A stretch of DNA of 64,000 nucleotides from Flagellimonas abyssi. Lineage in GTDB: Bacteria; Bacteroidota; Bacteroidia; Flavobacteriales; Flavobacteriaceae. The notes under the pieces are model-generated. The model searched no databases. It was not told the origin of the DNA and was given only the letters and a program-made list of their open reading frames with translations. Of the stretch, positions 35,901-44,765 are shown piece by piece; the stretch's first letter is position 1, and every line of letters starts with the position of its first letter. The position numbers were made by a program, and so were the translations under genes. The stretch covers positions 206,173 to 270,172 of the forward strand of contig NZ_JAHZSV010000007.1 in the NCBI RefSeq assembly GCF_019457905.1. The letters are read 5' to 3'.

Positions 35901-37053
35901 CAATTACCGGCTCTGGCGTCAGAATAATTTCATCTTGATCGTCCTCGGCCGGAATATTGTTGTTGGGTGTTGAATCAATATCAAAAGCATCCGAAGCGAT
36001 TATTTGTGCTGTATTTGTATAATTTCCCGAGGCATTTATATCAACTACAACGGTAAGTGTTTCCGTAGTTGCATTGCCCACAGTTCCTATTTCCCAAATT
36101 CCCGTGATGGGATCATAGGTCCCCGATGTCGACGAATAAGAATCAAAACTGAACCCTGACATCAATTGGTCTTGAACCTGGACATTGGTGGCATCATGAG
36201 GTCCGTTGTTGGTTACGGATATCTCAAAACTGGTTTGTGAGTCCACATAAGGGGACATGTTCCCTCCTACTACGGATTTACTAAGAGATAGATCAGCTTG
36301 AACCGGAGCGGCATCAATGTTATCCTCATCATCTTCGCTCTGGTCACCATCGTCATTGTTCGCAGTACTATCCTCATCAATTTGATCGGCATAGATCACT
36401 TCAGCCACATGAGTGTACTCTCCATTGGACCCTGTAGGGGTAAGTACCGTGGCATTAAAGCTTAAAGAAACTGTATTGCTCCCTACTGGCACATCAAATC
36501 CAAACCATGTGATTTTCTGTGAACCATCTACAGAACCGGCATTATCGATTGCGGCAATATTGGAATATCCAGAGGGCACAAAATATTCTACCACAACATT
36601 TGTTGCATCGATATCTCCAAAATTGCTCATGTTTACAGTGAAAGTTACCACTTCGCCAATATCAGGTTCGGTATTGCTTGCCACAATTTCCATTTCCAGA
36701 TCTATACCCTGTACTGTAATACCGATCAAGTCTGATGCTTCATCACAACTAGAACCGGAAACGGTCCATTCAAAAATGTAATCTCCCGGCACCAAATCCA
36801 ATAATTGGGTTTGGGGGTCATTTACATCAGCAATGATTACCGAAGATGGGCCAGATAAACGGCTCCAAGTTCCCAAACCGTCAACTGGTGCGGCATTGGC
36901 ATCCATCAAAACGGCATTGACCTGTGAAACGACCTGATTGGGTCCTGCGATAACAACACAATCCTGTGCATATCCCACTTGAACCGAAGCTATACCAAGA
37001 AGGGTCAACACTAAAAAACACCTAAAAATTAGGGAGGATTGGGGTTTGTTCAT
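32908..37053 (-). CDS. Giant DUF11-repeat surface protein with T9SS type B C-terminal domain
   Basis: A 1381-residue secreted protein. After a signal peptide (FRCFLVLTLLGIASVQVGYAQ) comes an Ig-like/PKD-type region and then about nine DUF11-like beta-sandwich repeats of roughly 125 residues, each opening DLSLxKxV and containing VGDxVxFxLxVxNxGPSDA, followed by a GYTYVS segment and SxPNNNxxxEDDQ. The C-terminus (VVYNEFSPNGDGVNDYF, LQVYNRWGNIVFQ) is the gliding-motility-associated CHU_C/type B sorting domain that directs type IX secretion. Probably an adhesin. I start at ATG 37053 (MNKPQSSL); upstream in-frame codons are not signal-like. It precedes porP/sprF in one operon. Confidence 0.92.
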   Translation of the reverse strand: MNKPQSSLIFRCFLVLTLLGIASVQVGYAQDCVVIAGPNQVVSQVNAVLMDANAAPVDGLGTWSRLSGPSSVIIADVNDPQTQLLDLVPGDYIFEWTVSGSSCDEASDLIGITVQGIDLEMEIVASNTEPDIGEVVTFTVNMSNFGDIDATNVVVEYFVPSGYSNIAAIDNAGSVDGSQKITWFGFDVPVGSNTVSLSFNATVLTPTGSNGEYTHVAEVIYADQIDEDSTANNDDGDQSEDDEDNIDAAPVQADLSLSKSVVGGNMSPYVDSQTSFEISVTNNGPHDATNVQVQDQLMSGFSFDSYSSTSGTYDPITGIWEIGTVGNATTETLTVVVDINASGNYTNTAQIIASDAFDIDSTPNNNIPAEDDQDEIILTPEPVIDLSLTKTIDKSPPLVSDNVRFTLTVANDGPSGATSVEVLDLLPSGYTYVSDDGGGAYDEVTGVWNVGSVASGDSTSLSILCNVNASGDYDNMAEIIAHDQTDMDSTPNNNVPGEDDQDGVSVIPVPLVDISVAKTVDQVIPEVGEEILFMVTVQNDGPSDATNIVVTDVLSTGYQLVSSNPSIGTYNSTNGSWVVGDLADGASETLEITVEVLPTGNYSNTAELTNVSEMDVDSSPNNNNESEDDQQTIEPIVIPVADLLLQKSVNVLSPYVGQDVIFTINITNLGPSEATGVAVMDLLPDGYTYVSHGTTAGIYNESSGMWNLNGTLEDTSTETLTIVATVNNTGDYFNVTEVFSSDQYDPNSIPNNNSIFENDQDNAGTTPVPSADLNLNVSVDNATPDVGSEVIFTITLTNEGPSDAIGIVVENTLPDGFTYVSDNSGGLFNPSNGIWSVGNLALESQIELQIIAEVNPSGDYTASTELINAIFFDIDSTPGNNALSEDDQDEQTVVPRHVADISVFKTVSDMNPEVGEEIIFTVEVNNDGPNDAFGLIIEDELRNGYQFVSATTSAGNYDEIAGTWDLPSLTNASIETLEIRAIVLASGEYRNRAELIALDTFDPDSTPNNNLGSEDDQSTVTPIPEGLSDLSLSKTVDNTNPNVGDVVRFVLSVTNNGPSDARNVEVTDMLPMGYTYQSHTSTAGIYNQATGIWRINRTILNLETESLEILAVVNAPTSAEDEYLNEAFVSSSLYPDPDSYPSTGIGEDDFADSIADDDEASAFVVPQTTDIAITKSVNNVMPNIGDEVVFEITVINQGLDDATYIGIQEELPLGYQFISSETTVGNYDAESSFWEIESLAVTETATLLLTVEVMDIDDYVNRASLVFVDQWDTNEINNEAEAFVDPSCLVVYNEFSPNGDGVNDYFKIDCLGHYPNNTLQVYNRWGNIVFQTKSYKNDWDGTPNGRAMVQPEDQLPVGTYYYVLDLGDGSEPRTDWLYLNR

Positions 37054-37332
37054 AGTTTGGATGATGAGGTGTTCCTTACGTAGTAAGGCATACCCAAACT
37101 TATCAAGAACAGGGTAGATTGGAGAAGTTATGTTGTATGGCAAGATGGTTTTGTTGTGAAATGGCACTTTAATGATGGAAAAAATATCCTACTTTAATTA
37201 TAAATCCAAAAAGAAATACACCTCTTCAATTGCCAATTTTATTGAATCTCTATATATACTTTCACAATTGACAAAATTAACATTCACTATTAAGGAAATG
37301 CTAAAAAAATATGGACATTAAGGAAATTACCC

Positions 37333-37361
37333 TTGCATAACAATGTTTTTTAATAGATTTG
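37333..37361 (+). promoter_or_regulatory. Promoter of the metal-uptake-like operon
   Basis: TTG (37333-37335), 18-bp spacer, TAGATTTG (37354-37361). The predicted transcription start falls at or within about 3 nt of the ATG at 37369, so the mRNA may be leaderless. Confidence 0.55.
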
Positions 37362-37368
37362 TTCTTGA

Positions 37369-37677
37369 ATGAAAAACAGTCGTTTTTTAAATAGCATCAC
37401 CTTTGCGTTTCTTGCCCTGTTTTTGGCAACGAAGCTTGTTGGGCTCCATGTGCTTACCCACCACGACGACACGGAAGGGTATTTAGATCATTGTGCCATT
37501 TGTCACAATATCGCCTCCGATACTCATACGCCTGGTATTTTAACCGATTCTCATGAACCTATTTCCGAGCAAATTGAAATAGCTGTTCAACAGAACATTG
37601 ATTCCAAGTACGATTTTCAGGTTTCTGGCACCTTGACAACAAGCCAGCTCTTCTCGAGGCCTCCGCCAACAATCTAA
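37369..37677 (+). CDS. Small exported Cys/His protein next to a TonB receptor
   Basis: A 102-residue protein with an N-terminal hydrophobic signal (ITFAFLALFLATKLVGLHVL) followed by THHDDTEG and DHCAICHNIASDTHTPG, a cluster of His, Asp and a CxxC that could bind metal. It ends in SRPPPTI. I recognise no named family, but architecture and position mirror two other small proteins in this window (49324 and 53596). It precedes the TonB receptor at 37895 by 217 bp and is probably co-regulated with it. Confidence 0.7.
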   Translation: MKNSRFLNSITFAFLALFLATKLVGLHVLTHHDDTEGYLDHCAICHNIASDTHTPGILTDSHEPISEQIEIAVQQNIDSKYDFQVSGTLTTSQLFSRPPPTI

Positions 37678-37894
37678 AAACCCATTCATTTTTTCAACAA
37701 AAAGTCTTGGTCTTTTTTAAGGACTAAAGAAATTTGACTGTATTCAATATGTACAAAAGCATGCTGTAATCGCATAGCTTTATCAACTGTCCATTGATGG
37801 ATTCATTCAAACTTTTCTGAAATAATGCAATGGGGGAATAGTCTAGAAGCTTCCTCTCTGGAGGCAATTTGAGAATCCCATAGTATTCCCTAAA

Positions 37895-40267
37895 ATGATT
37901 AAACATATGCTATTCGCATGGCTGTTCATCGGTCTGTGCGTTTCGGCATCCGCTCAAGAATACCACACTTTAAAAGGTATTGTAGTGGATGCAAATACTT
38001 CGGCACCCATAGCTGGAGTAAACATAATCGGAAAAGATTTATATGCAATTTCTGCGGACAATGGCGAGTTCGTCATAAAAAACGTTCCCGCTGGAAAACA
38101 CCGCTTTGAAATTACCCATATCGGGTACGGCCATGAACATTTTACCGTGGAAATAGGTCAAAACGATGTCAAAGGACTGACCATCCGATTAAAGGAATCC
38201 ATCACAAATTTGGATGGCGTGGAACTTCTTGGAAAAACGGAAAAACGAAAAACTCAAGAACTCTCCACCATAACTGTTGGGGTGGATGAAGAATTCCTGA
38301 ACAAGAATCGGGAAAACAGCTTAATGCAGACCCTAAAAAAGATTCCCGGGGTGAGCACTATAACCATTGGTTCTGGACAATCAAAACCTGTAATCCGTGG
38401 TTTGGGCTTCAACCGGGTCAGTGTGGTCCAGAACGGTATTAAGCACGAAGCGCAACAATGGGGCAATGATCATGGCCTTGAGATTGACCAATACGGAATA
38501 GAAAGTATACAAATTGTAAAAGGCCCTGCTTCGCTGGTCTACGGTTCGGATGCCATTGCAGGGGTCGTGGACATTCAACCCTCCAAAGTCCCATTGCCGA
38601 ATTCGTTCAGTGGAGAAGTTAATATATTGGGAGAGACCAACAACGACCTGATCGGCATATCTACCGGTGTACAGGGACGAAAGCAGCATTGGTTCTACAG
38701 AGGTCGTTTAACCTATAGGGATTATGCCGATTATAAAGTTCCCACGGACAGGATCAACTATGAAAACTACATTTTTGAGCTTCACGAGAACAACCTCAGA
38801 AATACTGCGGGCGAAGAGATCAATACCAGTTTTAGTATTGGTTACATCTCCGATAAGATAAAATCTGAAACCTTTTTTAGCAATGTCAATGCCAAGAACG
38901 GTTTTTTTGCCAACGCCCATGGTCTTGAAGTTCGCTCCTCCAACATTGATTATGACAGTTCTAACCGTGATGTAGACCTTCCTTATCATCGTGTGAACCA
39001 TTTTAAGGTAACCAACAACACCACCCTGTATTTGGACCAACATATTTTGGAGCTTGATTTCGGCTATCAAAACAACCAACGGGATGAAAATTCGGAACCC
39101 GTACCACATGGATACATGCCAACTCCCTCCAATAGCAGAGAACGGATATTCACTAAAAATACATACTCCCTAAACCTTAAAGATACCTTTAGCCCCAATG
39201 ACAAGCACAATGTAGTTCTTGGAATAAACACCGAATTACAGAACAACAATATTGGTGGTTGGGGTTTCTTGATCCCAGCATACAACAGATACTCCGCAGG
39301 AGTTTTTGTTTACGATCATTTTAAGATAAATGAGAATTTCCACCTTCAAGGTGGGCTACGTTATGATGCAGGCCTGATGGAGACCAAGGCTCATTTTGAT
39401 TGGTTCCAAACACCAATCAACAACCCCGATGGCTCAACCTCTTATATGTATTTGCAACGCTCACAAGGCAAGAGCCTTGAATTTGGTAACCTGAGCGGTT
39501 CCTTTGGATTGAGTTACATCCATCAAAATACCACATTTAAAATAAACCTTGGCAAGAGTTTTAGAATGCCCTTGGCCAACGAACTGGCCTCTGATGGGGT
39601 AAACTACCATATGTACCGATACGAGAGGGGAAATATGAACCTTGATCCTGAGCAATCCTATCAGTTAGATATCGATATTGATCATTCCACTTCAAAATTC
39701 AACATTGGGATAAGTCCATTCGTGAATTTCTTTGAGAATTTCATTTACCTGAACCCAACCCCTAATTATTATGAAACCTTGCAAATTTACGAGTACACCC
39801 AAAGCAAGGTTTTCCGATTTGGCGGTGAAGCTCGTGCCGGGGTCAATGTAACTCCGATGCTGCGGTTGAATGCGTCTGCCGAGTATGTGTATTCCAGACA
39901 GACCAGCGGACCCAAAAAAGATTTTACCATTCCGTTTTCGCCTCCGCTCTCGGGATTGTTCTCGGCCAGCTATCAATTCAAGGATATCGCATTTATGCAA
40001 TCGCCTCAGCTTACGGCTGATTTTAGGGTAACAGCCGCCCAAAATGATATTGTGCCTCCAGAAGAGGTTACCGATGGGTACCAAGCGCTCAATCTCTCGG
40101 CCAACACAAAAATCCAACTCTTTGGCAAGGGGAAACCAGCTCAATTACGCATCAAATTAAACAATGTATTCAATACCGAATACTACGATCATACCAGTTT
40201 TTATAGGCTCATCGATGTTCCAGAACCTGGCAGGAACCTTTCGCTTTCGATGACCGTACCATTTTAA
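37895..40267 (+). CDS. TonB-dependent outer-membrane receptor, probable metal uptake
   Basis: A 790-residue receptor: signal peptide (MLFAWLFIGLCVSASAQ), N-terminal carboxypeptidase-like (CarboxypepD_reg) domain (LKGIVVDANTSAPIAGVNI), plug (LMQTLKKIPGVSTI to VKGPASLVYGSDAIAGVVDI) and a 22-strand-type barrel ending GRNLSLSMTVPF. The plug has His-containing stretches (NGIKHEAQQWGNDHGLEIDQ), and the operon partners are His-rich lipoproteins, so zinc or another transition metal is the likeliest cargo (inference). Siderophore or heme uptake is the alternative. Confidence 0.88.
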   Translation: MIKHMLFAWLFIGLCVSASAQEYHTLKGIVVDANTSAPIAGVNIIGKDLYAISADNGEFVIKNVPAGKHRFEITHIGYGHEHFTVEIGQNDVKGLTIRLKESITNLDGVELLGKTEKRKTQELSTITVGVDEEFLNKNRENSLMQTLKKIPGVSTITIGSGQSKPVIRGLGFNRVSVVQNGIKHEAQQWGNDHGLEIDQYGIESIQIVKGPASLVYGSDAIAGVVDIQPSKVPLPNSFSGEVNILGETNNDLIGISTGVQGRKQHWFYRGRLTYRDYADYKVPTDRINYENYIFELHENNLRNTAGEEINTSFSIGYISDKIKSETFFSNVNAKNGFFANAHGLEVRSSNIDYDSSNRDVDLPYHRVNHFKVTNNTTLYLDQHILELDFGYQNNQRDENSEPVPHGYMPTPSNSRERIFTKNTYSLNLKDTFSPNDKHNVVLGINTELQNNNIGGWGFLIPAYNRYSAGVFVYDHFKINENFHLQGGLRYDAGLMETKAHFDWFQTPINNPDGSTSYMYLQRSQGKSLEFGNLSGSFGLSYIHQNTTFKINLGKSFRMPLANELASDGVNYHMYRYERGNMNLDPEQSYQLDIDIDHSTSKFNIGISPFVNFFENFIYLNPTPNYYETLQIYEYTQSKVFRFGGEARAGVNVTPMLRLNASAEYVYSRQTSGPKKDFTIPFSPPLSGLFSASYQFKDIAFMQSPQLTADFRVTAAQNDIVPPEEVTDGYQALNLSANTKIQLFGKGKPAQLRIKLNNVFNTEYYDHTSFYRLIDVPEPGRNLSLSMTVPF

Positions 40268-40306
40268 TTAAATCAAATGAAGTTTAACACCAAAAACAGA
40301 AACAAC

Positions 40307-41086
40307 ATGAAAACTAATTTTAAATCTTTGGCGATTATCGCATTGGGAGCCTTCGCTTTACATTCTTGTAGCAGTGACGATGATGGGGGCTCTTCTGTAG
40401 CTGCACCCGAAATTTCGAATTTTGAATATGGCGAAGGAAGTTCACACTCAACAGAGCAAGTGGCCTACAAAGGTTCGGATATCCATCTAGAAGCTGAAAT
40501 CAATGCTCCCGGAACGGTAAACAGTATCGAATTGAGCATTCACGGACACGACCTTGAAGTAGGAGAAGGTGAAGTGGAATGGGATTTTGAGCAAACCTAT
40601 ACCGATGCCAGCTATTTGGCGATCAACCCAACATTTCACGAGCATGTGGACATCCCTTCGGATATTCCATCCGGTGAATACCATATTACTTTGACCGTTA
40701 CGGATGAATTGGGCAACAGCACCGAGGTCGAAGGCCATGTAGACATTATGGAGGCCATCTCATTAAGTGCATTTTCCATTGATGAGACTGTGGTTCGCGG
40801 TACAGATATGCATGCAGAATTTATGATCAATGCGGTTAACGGAATCCATGAAATTACAGTGGACATTCACGGACATGATTTGCCCGTAGGTGAAGGAGAA
40901 GTGGAATGGGACTTTGAGCAAACATATTCCGAAGGATATCACGAATTGTCCGAAGCAGAGTTCCATGAGCATATCGATGTTCCGGCAACAGCACCAGCTG
41001 GTGAATACCATATTCTTTTTACGATAGAGGATGAAGATGGGAATGCCGTTACATACGAAACACATATTGATGTAACTGCATCATAA
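40307..41086 (+). CDS. His-rich DUF4625-like lipoprotein with two repeats
   Basis: A 259-residue lipoprotein (LGAFALHSCSSDDDGG, lipid Cys21) with two ~110-residue copies: SIHGHDLEVGEGEVEWDFEQ followed by FHEHVDIPSDIPSGEYHI, and DIHGHDLPVGEGEVEWDFEQ followed by FHEHIDVPATAPAGEYHI. The repeated HGHD and FHEH sites point to metal binding on the outer membrane or cell surface. I start at ATG 40307; an upstream in-frame ATG (40277) has no signal character. It follows the TonB receptor in the same operon; probably a metal-capturing accessory protein. Confidence 0.8.
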   Translation: MKTNFKSLAIIALGAFALHSCSSDDDGGSSVAAPEISNFEYGEGSSHSTEQVAYKGSDIHLEAEINAPGTVNSIELSIHGHDLEVGEGEVEWDFEQTYTDASYLAINPTFHEHVDIPSDIPSGEYHITLTVTDELGNSTEVEGHVDIMEAISLSAFSIDETVVRGTDMHAEFMINAVNGIHEITVDIHGHDLPVGEGEVEWDFEQTYSEGYHELSEAEFHEHIDVPATAPAGEYHILFTIEDEDGNAVTYETHIDVTAS

Positions 41087-41137
41087 AACCAATTGCCGAA
41101 TGGCATTCAAGCGCCATGCGGCTAATTATTCTAAAAA

Positions 41138-41620
41138 ATGAATATGAAATCGATTATCAAATACTTACAGATTCTTCCTTTGATAATGTTGCTAGCATCT
41201 TGTTCCAGTAGTGACGATAGCGGTGTTGACGAGGAAAAACCATCCATAACAATTAATTACGATGGTGGATTTCCCCAAGCTTGTGAAGTCCTGGAAAGGG
41301 GAAACACCTACACCTTTAAGGCTCGAGTGACAGATAATCTTGCGCTTGCTGCTTACAGTTTGAACATCCATCACAATTTTGACCATCACACACATGATGA
41401 CCAAGGCGCACAATGTGAACTGGAACCTACTAAGGATGCAGTGAACCCCATGATTTATATAGAGAATTTTGATATTGAAGAGGGAACCACTTCATATGAA
41501 ATCAACGTTTCAATTGACATTCCAGAAGATATTGACCCAGGGGATTATCACTGTTCATTCTCTGTAACCGATGTTACCGGTTGGCAAAGTAGAACCTCCG
41601 TAGACATTAAGATACTATAA
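41138..41620 (+). CDS. DUF4625-type His-rich lipoprotein
   Basis: A 160-residue lipoprotein (LIMLLASCSSSDD, lipid Cys22) with one DUF4625-like domain: TYTFKARVTDNLALAAYSLN, then IHHNFDHHTHDDQGAQCE, a dense His/Asp cluster, and IDIPEDIDPGDYHCSFSVTD. Related to the preceding two-repeat protein. The His cluster suggests metal binding. Last gene of the 37369-41620 series, followed by a terminator. Confidence 0.8.
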   Translation: MNMKSIIKYLQILPLIMLLASCSSSDDSGVDEEKPSITINYDGGFPQACEVLERGNTYTFKARVTDNLALAAYSLNIHHNFDHHTHDDQGAQCELEPTKDAVNPMIYIENFDIEEGTTSYEINVSIDIPEDIDPGDYHCSFSVTDVTGWQSRTSVDIKIL

Positions 41621-41643
41621 TCTCTTTTCTAGTTAGTTTGAAG

Positions 41644-41682
41644 AAAAAAGGAGGCTTCGTTAATTCGAACCTCCTTTTTTTA
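41644..41682. terminator. Bidirectional terminator between DUF4625 gene and nrdA
   Basis: AAAAAAGGAGG ... CCTCCTTTTTT with an inner TTCG/CGAA, A-run left and T-run right, serving two convergent operons. Confidence 0.9.
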
Positions 41683-41699
41683 TTGGTTGTTATTTGCTT

Positions 41700-43487
41700 T
41701 TATGCCTCGCAGCTTACACAATCTTTCTTTTGTTTGAATTTTTGTGCAGCATTCATACTGTGTTGATAGTACAAGGATTTTAGACCCAGTTTCCATGCGG
41801 TAACGTGGATTTTATTGACCTCCTTTGTAGGCATATCAGGGTGTACAATGATATTCACCGACTGTCCTTGATCTATATGGTTTTGCCTGTTGGCCGCTTG
41901 ATAGATGATATCCAACTGATCTAATTCCGAGTAGGTTAAAAAGACTGCTTTCTCTGCTTCGGTCAAAAAGTCCAAATGCTGTACCGAACCATCCATATCG
42001 CGAATGCTCTTCCAAACTTCGTTGGTATTCTGTCCCTTTTCTTCCAATAGGTCCATTAAGAAAGGATTCTTGATAGTGGTCTTGATTTTGGCTATATCCT
42101 TCACATAGCAGTTAGACCAGATTGGCTCGATTCCCTGTGATACCTGTCCCAAAATGAAAGCTGAGGAAGTAGTAGGAGCAATTGCGTTCAACGTAGCGTT
42201 ACGTCTACCGTAACCCTTCAACACTTCTGGCTCTCCAAAACGCTCTGCCAATTGCTCGGATGCTTTGTAAGAACGTTCTTTGATCTCTTTGAATATCTCA
42301 CTGTTCAAGTTATAGGCTTCCTGGCTGTTGAATGCATATCTCTTGGACTGCAATAGGGAGTGCCAACCCAAAGCACCTAGACCCAATGCCCTGTTTTGTT
42401 TTGCAAAATTGTAGGCTCTTTCCATAAATAGGAAAGTTTGTCGGTCGTCCCTGTCTGAAGAATCCCTGTAAGCTTCCAATTTTTCGATGAACTCCGTAAT
42501 TACCGCATCCAGGAAGTGAACCATGGTCTCAACGGCATCGGTTTTCTTCCATTTATCATAATGCAATAGGTTGATACTGGAAAGTACACATACAAATGAC
42601 CAATCATCATTGGATGGCAACATAATTTCTGTACACAAGTTGCTGGCATGGATACGGTGATTCTTGTCCTTATAAACATCTACCGCACCATCGTTGGCAT
42701 TGTCGGTGAAGAATACATACGGATAACCCATCTCACCTCTACGTTGCAATACTTTTGCCCAAACGGTTCTTTTATCAACATCCCCCTCGATCATTTCCTG
42801 CATCCATTGGTTGGTCACGGTAACGCCATGGGTCAATTGTTGGATAGGATTCCCTTCGGTCCCGATTTCCAAGAATTCCAAAATATCCTTGTGGTCAATG
42901 GGCAAATATGGAGAAAAACGACCTCGACGAACGGAGCCTTGGCTCACCACATCCACCATGGATTCGAACAACTGCATAATATGGACAGCTCCCGAAGCCT
43001 GTCCGTTATTTTTAACAGGCGCTCCTCTATGTCTTATTTTTCCAAAGTATCCAGAAGTTCCACCACCAAGCTTCGACATCATCCCTACCTCAGATTGGGT
43101 GTAGAGTATGTTCCCCATGTCATCATCTATATGGGAACCAAAGCAACTAATAGGCAACCCTCGCTTTTTACCAAAGTTCGACCAAACAGGGGAAGCCAAA
43201 GAAAAGAAACCTTCGGACATGTAACCGTAAAATTTGTCCGAGTACCCCGGAATCTGCAAAATCTCCTCTGCCCTATCGCCTATCTCACGGATACGCCCCT
43301 CTGGGGTAACCCCCTCGGTAAGGTATCCAGATGCCAAAAACTTTCGGCTATACTCGTTCAACCATTCAAAGCCTTTATCCTCCTCGTTCTTGAGTTTGGA
43401 CAAAGTGTCCTTTCTTGCATTTACAAGTTCCTGTGTTTTGTTGTCTTGCTTTTGGTCAGTGGTCGGGGTTTGTGTTCTCTTCTCCAT
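41700..43487 (-). CDS. nrdA: Ribonucleoside-diphosphate reductase alpha subunit, short form without ATP-cone
   Basis: Catalytic subunit of class I ribonucleotide reductase, reducing ribonucleoside diphosphates. At 595 residues it is shorter than E. coli NrdA (761) because it has no N-terminal ATP-cone; that cone is on the NrdB partner instead. Visible active-site elements are PISCFGSHI (first redox Cys), SNLCTEIML (thiyl Cys and Glu) and VCVLSSINL (second Cys), and the C-terminal swinging-arm pair CVSCEA. Second gene of the nrdB-nrdA operon (3-bp gap). Confidence 0.95.
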   Translation of the reverse strand: MEKRTQTPTTDQKQDNKTQELVNARKDTLSKLKNEEDKGFEWLNEYSRKFLASGYLTEGVTPEGRIREIGDRAEEILQIPGYSDKFYGYMSEGFFSLASPVWSNFGKKRGLPISCFGSHIDDDMGNILYTQSEVGMMSKLGGGTSGYFGKIRHRGAPVKNNGQASGAVHIMQLFESMVDVVSQGSVRRGRFSPYLPIDHKDILEFLEIGTEGNPIQQLTHGVTVTNQWMQEMIEGDVDKRTVWAKVLQRRGEMGYPYVFFTDNANDGAVDVYKDKNHRIHASNLCTEIMLPSNDDWSFVCVLSSINLLHYDKWKKTDAVETMVHFLDAVITEFIEKLEAYRDSSDRDDRQTFLFMERAYNFAKQNRALGLGALGWHSLLQSKRYAFNSQEAYNLNSEIFKEIKERSYKASEQLAERFGEPEVLKGYGRRNATLNAIAPTTSSAFILGQVSQGIEPIWSNCYVKDIAKIKTTIKNPFLMDLLEEKGQNTNEVWKSIRDMDGSVQHLDFLTEAEKAVFLTYSELDQLDIIYQAANRQNHIDQGQSVNIIVHPDMPTKEVNKIHVTAWKLGLKSLYYQHSMNAAQKFKQKKDCVSCEA

Positions 43488-43490
43488 AAT

Positions 43491-44765
43491 TTAAAAAAGG
43501 TCGTCGCTTGTTATACTTTGTGTTCTTTTGCTATAGTTGATGGATCTTTTTACAAAAAAGTCTCCATGTTTTGTTCCAATGATCTCGTCGTCGAACCACT
43601 CGGTTTGTTCCAATAGTTTTTGGTCGACGTCGAATATTTTGGAGATGCCAATGCTCTCCAATGAGTTGTTGAATCTGTTTTTGATGAATTCGTTCACCAA
43701 ATTTTTTGGCAAGAAATCCAATTCACCATCTTCAAAGATCCAATCCACTATCTTGCTTTCCGCTTCAAATGCTTTCTCGCAGATATCCTGAATCATTTCT
43801 TTATATGCATCATCGAACCACTCTGGGTGCTCCTTTTTGATGATGTTGATGATGTCGATTCCGAAATCACCATGAATCTGCTCTTCTTTTGAAGTAGCCT
43901 CAACCACATTCGAAATTCCTTTTAGGACATTCTTGTGTTTATTGAATGCCATAATGATCAAAAACTGGGAGAAAAGTGAAACGTGCTCTATAAAAAGTGA
44001 GAACAGCAATACCGACTCTGCGTAATCCTTATTGTTCTCGCTTTTTGCATTCTTGAGCGCAGTCTCCAAATACTGCACCCTTTTCATGATCACGGGCTTT
44101 TTCTTCAGGTTTTCGAACTCCTTGTTCAATCCCAAAATTTCCAAAAGATGGGAATAGGCATCGTGATGGCGCACTTCGCTTTCCGCAAACGTAGCCCCGA
44201 CAGAACCAATTTCCGGTTTTGGCATTCTATGGTAAATATCGCCCCAGAAAGATTTCACGGCCACCTCTATTTGAGAAATGGCAAGCATGGTGTTTTTGAT
44301 GGCGCTACGCTCCACCTCGTTCAGTCCAGATTTAAAGTCCTGGATGTCACTGGTAAAGTTAAACTCGGTATGAATCCAATACGAATGACGGATTGCTGGA
44401 ACATACTCATACAATTGCGGGTACTCATAAGGCTTTAAGTTGATGCGCTTCTCAAAAATGTCCGACTCGCGCATTTGAGCCCTTTTATTTCTGTAAATAA
44501 TGTATGCTTTTGCCGCATCATGGAACTCACTATCCATAAGTTCGTTCTCAACAACATCTTGTACTTCCTCAACGGTCGGCAAATAATGTTCGTCTTGGCT
44601 TTTTCTCTCCAACAACACTTGGTTGACGTTATTGGCAATGGTCTGCGCATCAGTGATCTGACCATGCTCCACAGCTGTCATGGCCTTCAAGATTGCATTT
44701 GTAATCTTGTGTAAATCAAATTCTTGCGTACTAAAATCCCTCTTAGTTATCTGAGTAATCTGCAT
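43491..44765 (-). CDS. nrdB: Ribonucleotide reductase radical-generating beta subunit with N-terminal ATP-cone
   Basis: Metal-carrying subunit, 424 residues. The first ~90 residues are an ATP-cone (MQITQITKRDFSTQEFDLHK to YRNKRAQMRES), the allosteric dATP/ATP domain normally on NrdA. The ferritin-like core follows with metal ligands in ESEVRHHDAYSHLL (E, H and the Tyr position) and KEEQIHGDFGIDIIN. NrdB-borne ATP-cones are experimentally known from Leeuwenhoekiella blandensis, where dATP drives NrdB tetramerisation; the same control is expected here. First gene of the operon. Confidence 0.95.
   Translation of the reverse strand: MQITQITKRDFSTQEFDLHKITNAILKAMTAVEHGQITDAQTIANNVNQVLLERKSQDEHYLPTVEEVQDVVENELMDSEFHDAAKAYIIYRNKRAQMRESDIFEKRINLKPYEYPQLYEYVPAIRHSYWIHTEFNFTSDIQDFKSGLNEVERSAIKNTMLAISQIEVAVKSFWGDIYHRMPKPEIGSVGATFAESEVRHHDAYSHLLEILGLNKEFENLKKKPVIMKRVQYLETALKNAKSENNKDYAESVLLFSLFIEHVSLFSQFLIIMAFNKHKNVLKGISNVVEATSKEEQIHGDFGIDIINIIKKEHPEWFDDAYKEMIQDICEKAFEAESKIVDWIFEDGELDFLPKNLVNEFIKNRFNNSLESIGISKIFDVDQKLLEQTEWFDDEIIGTKHGDFFVKRSINYSKRTQSITSDDLF

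Noticed and set aside
34216..36781. Several plus-strand open frames antisense to the DUF11 gene
   Set aside because: Shadow frames caused by the repeated composition of the minus-strand gene; they recur in phase with each repeat.
33000..37000. CRISPR-like array suggested by periodic repeats
   Set aside because: The ~375-bp periodicity is coding (DUF11 repeats), repeat units are long and diverged, and there are no spacers; no CRISPR or cas genes are seen anywhere in the window.
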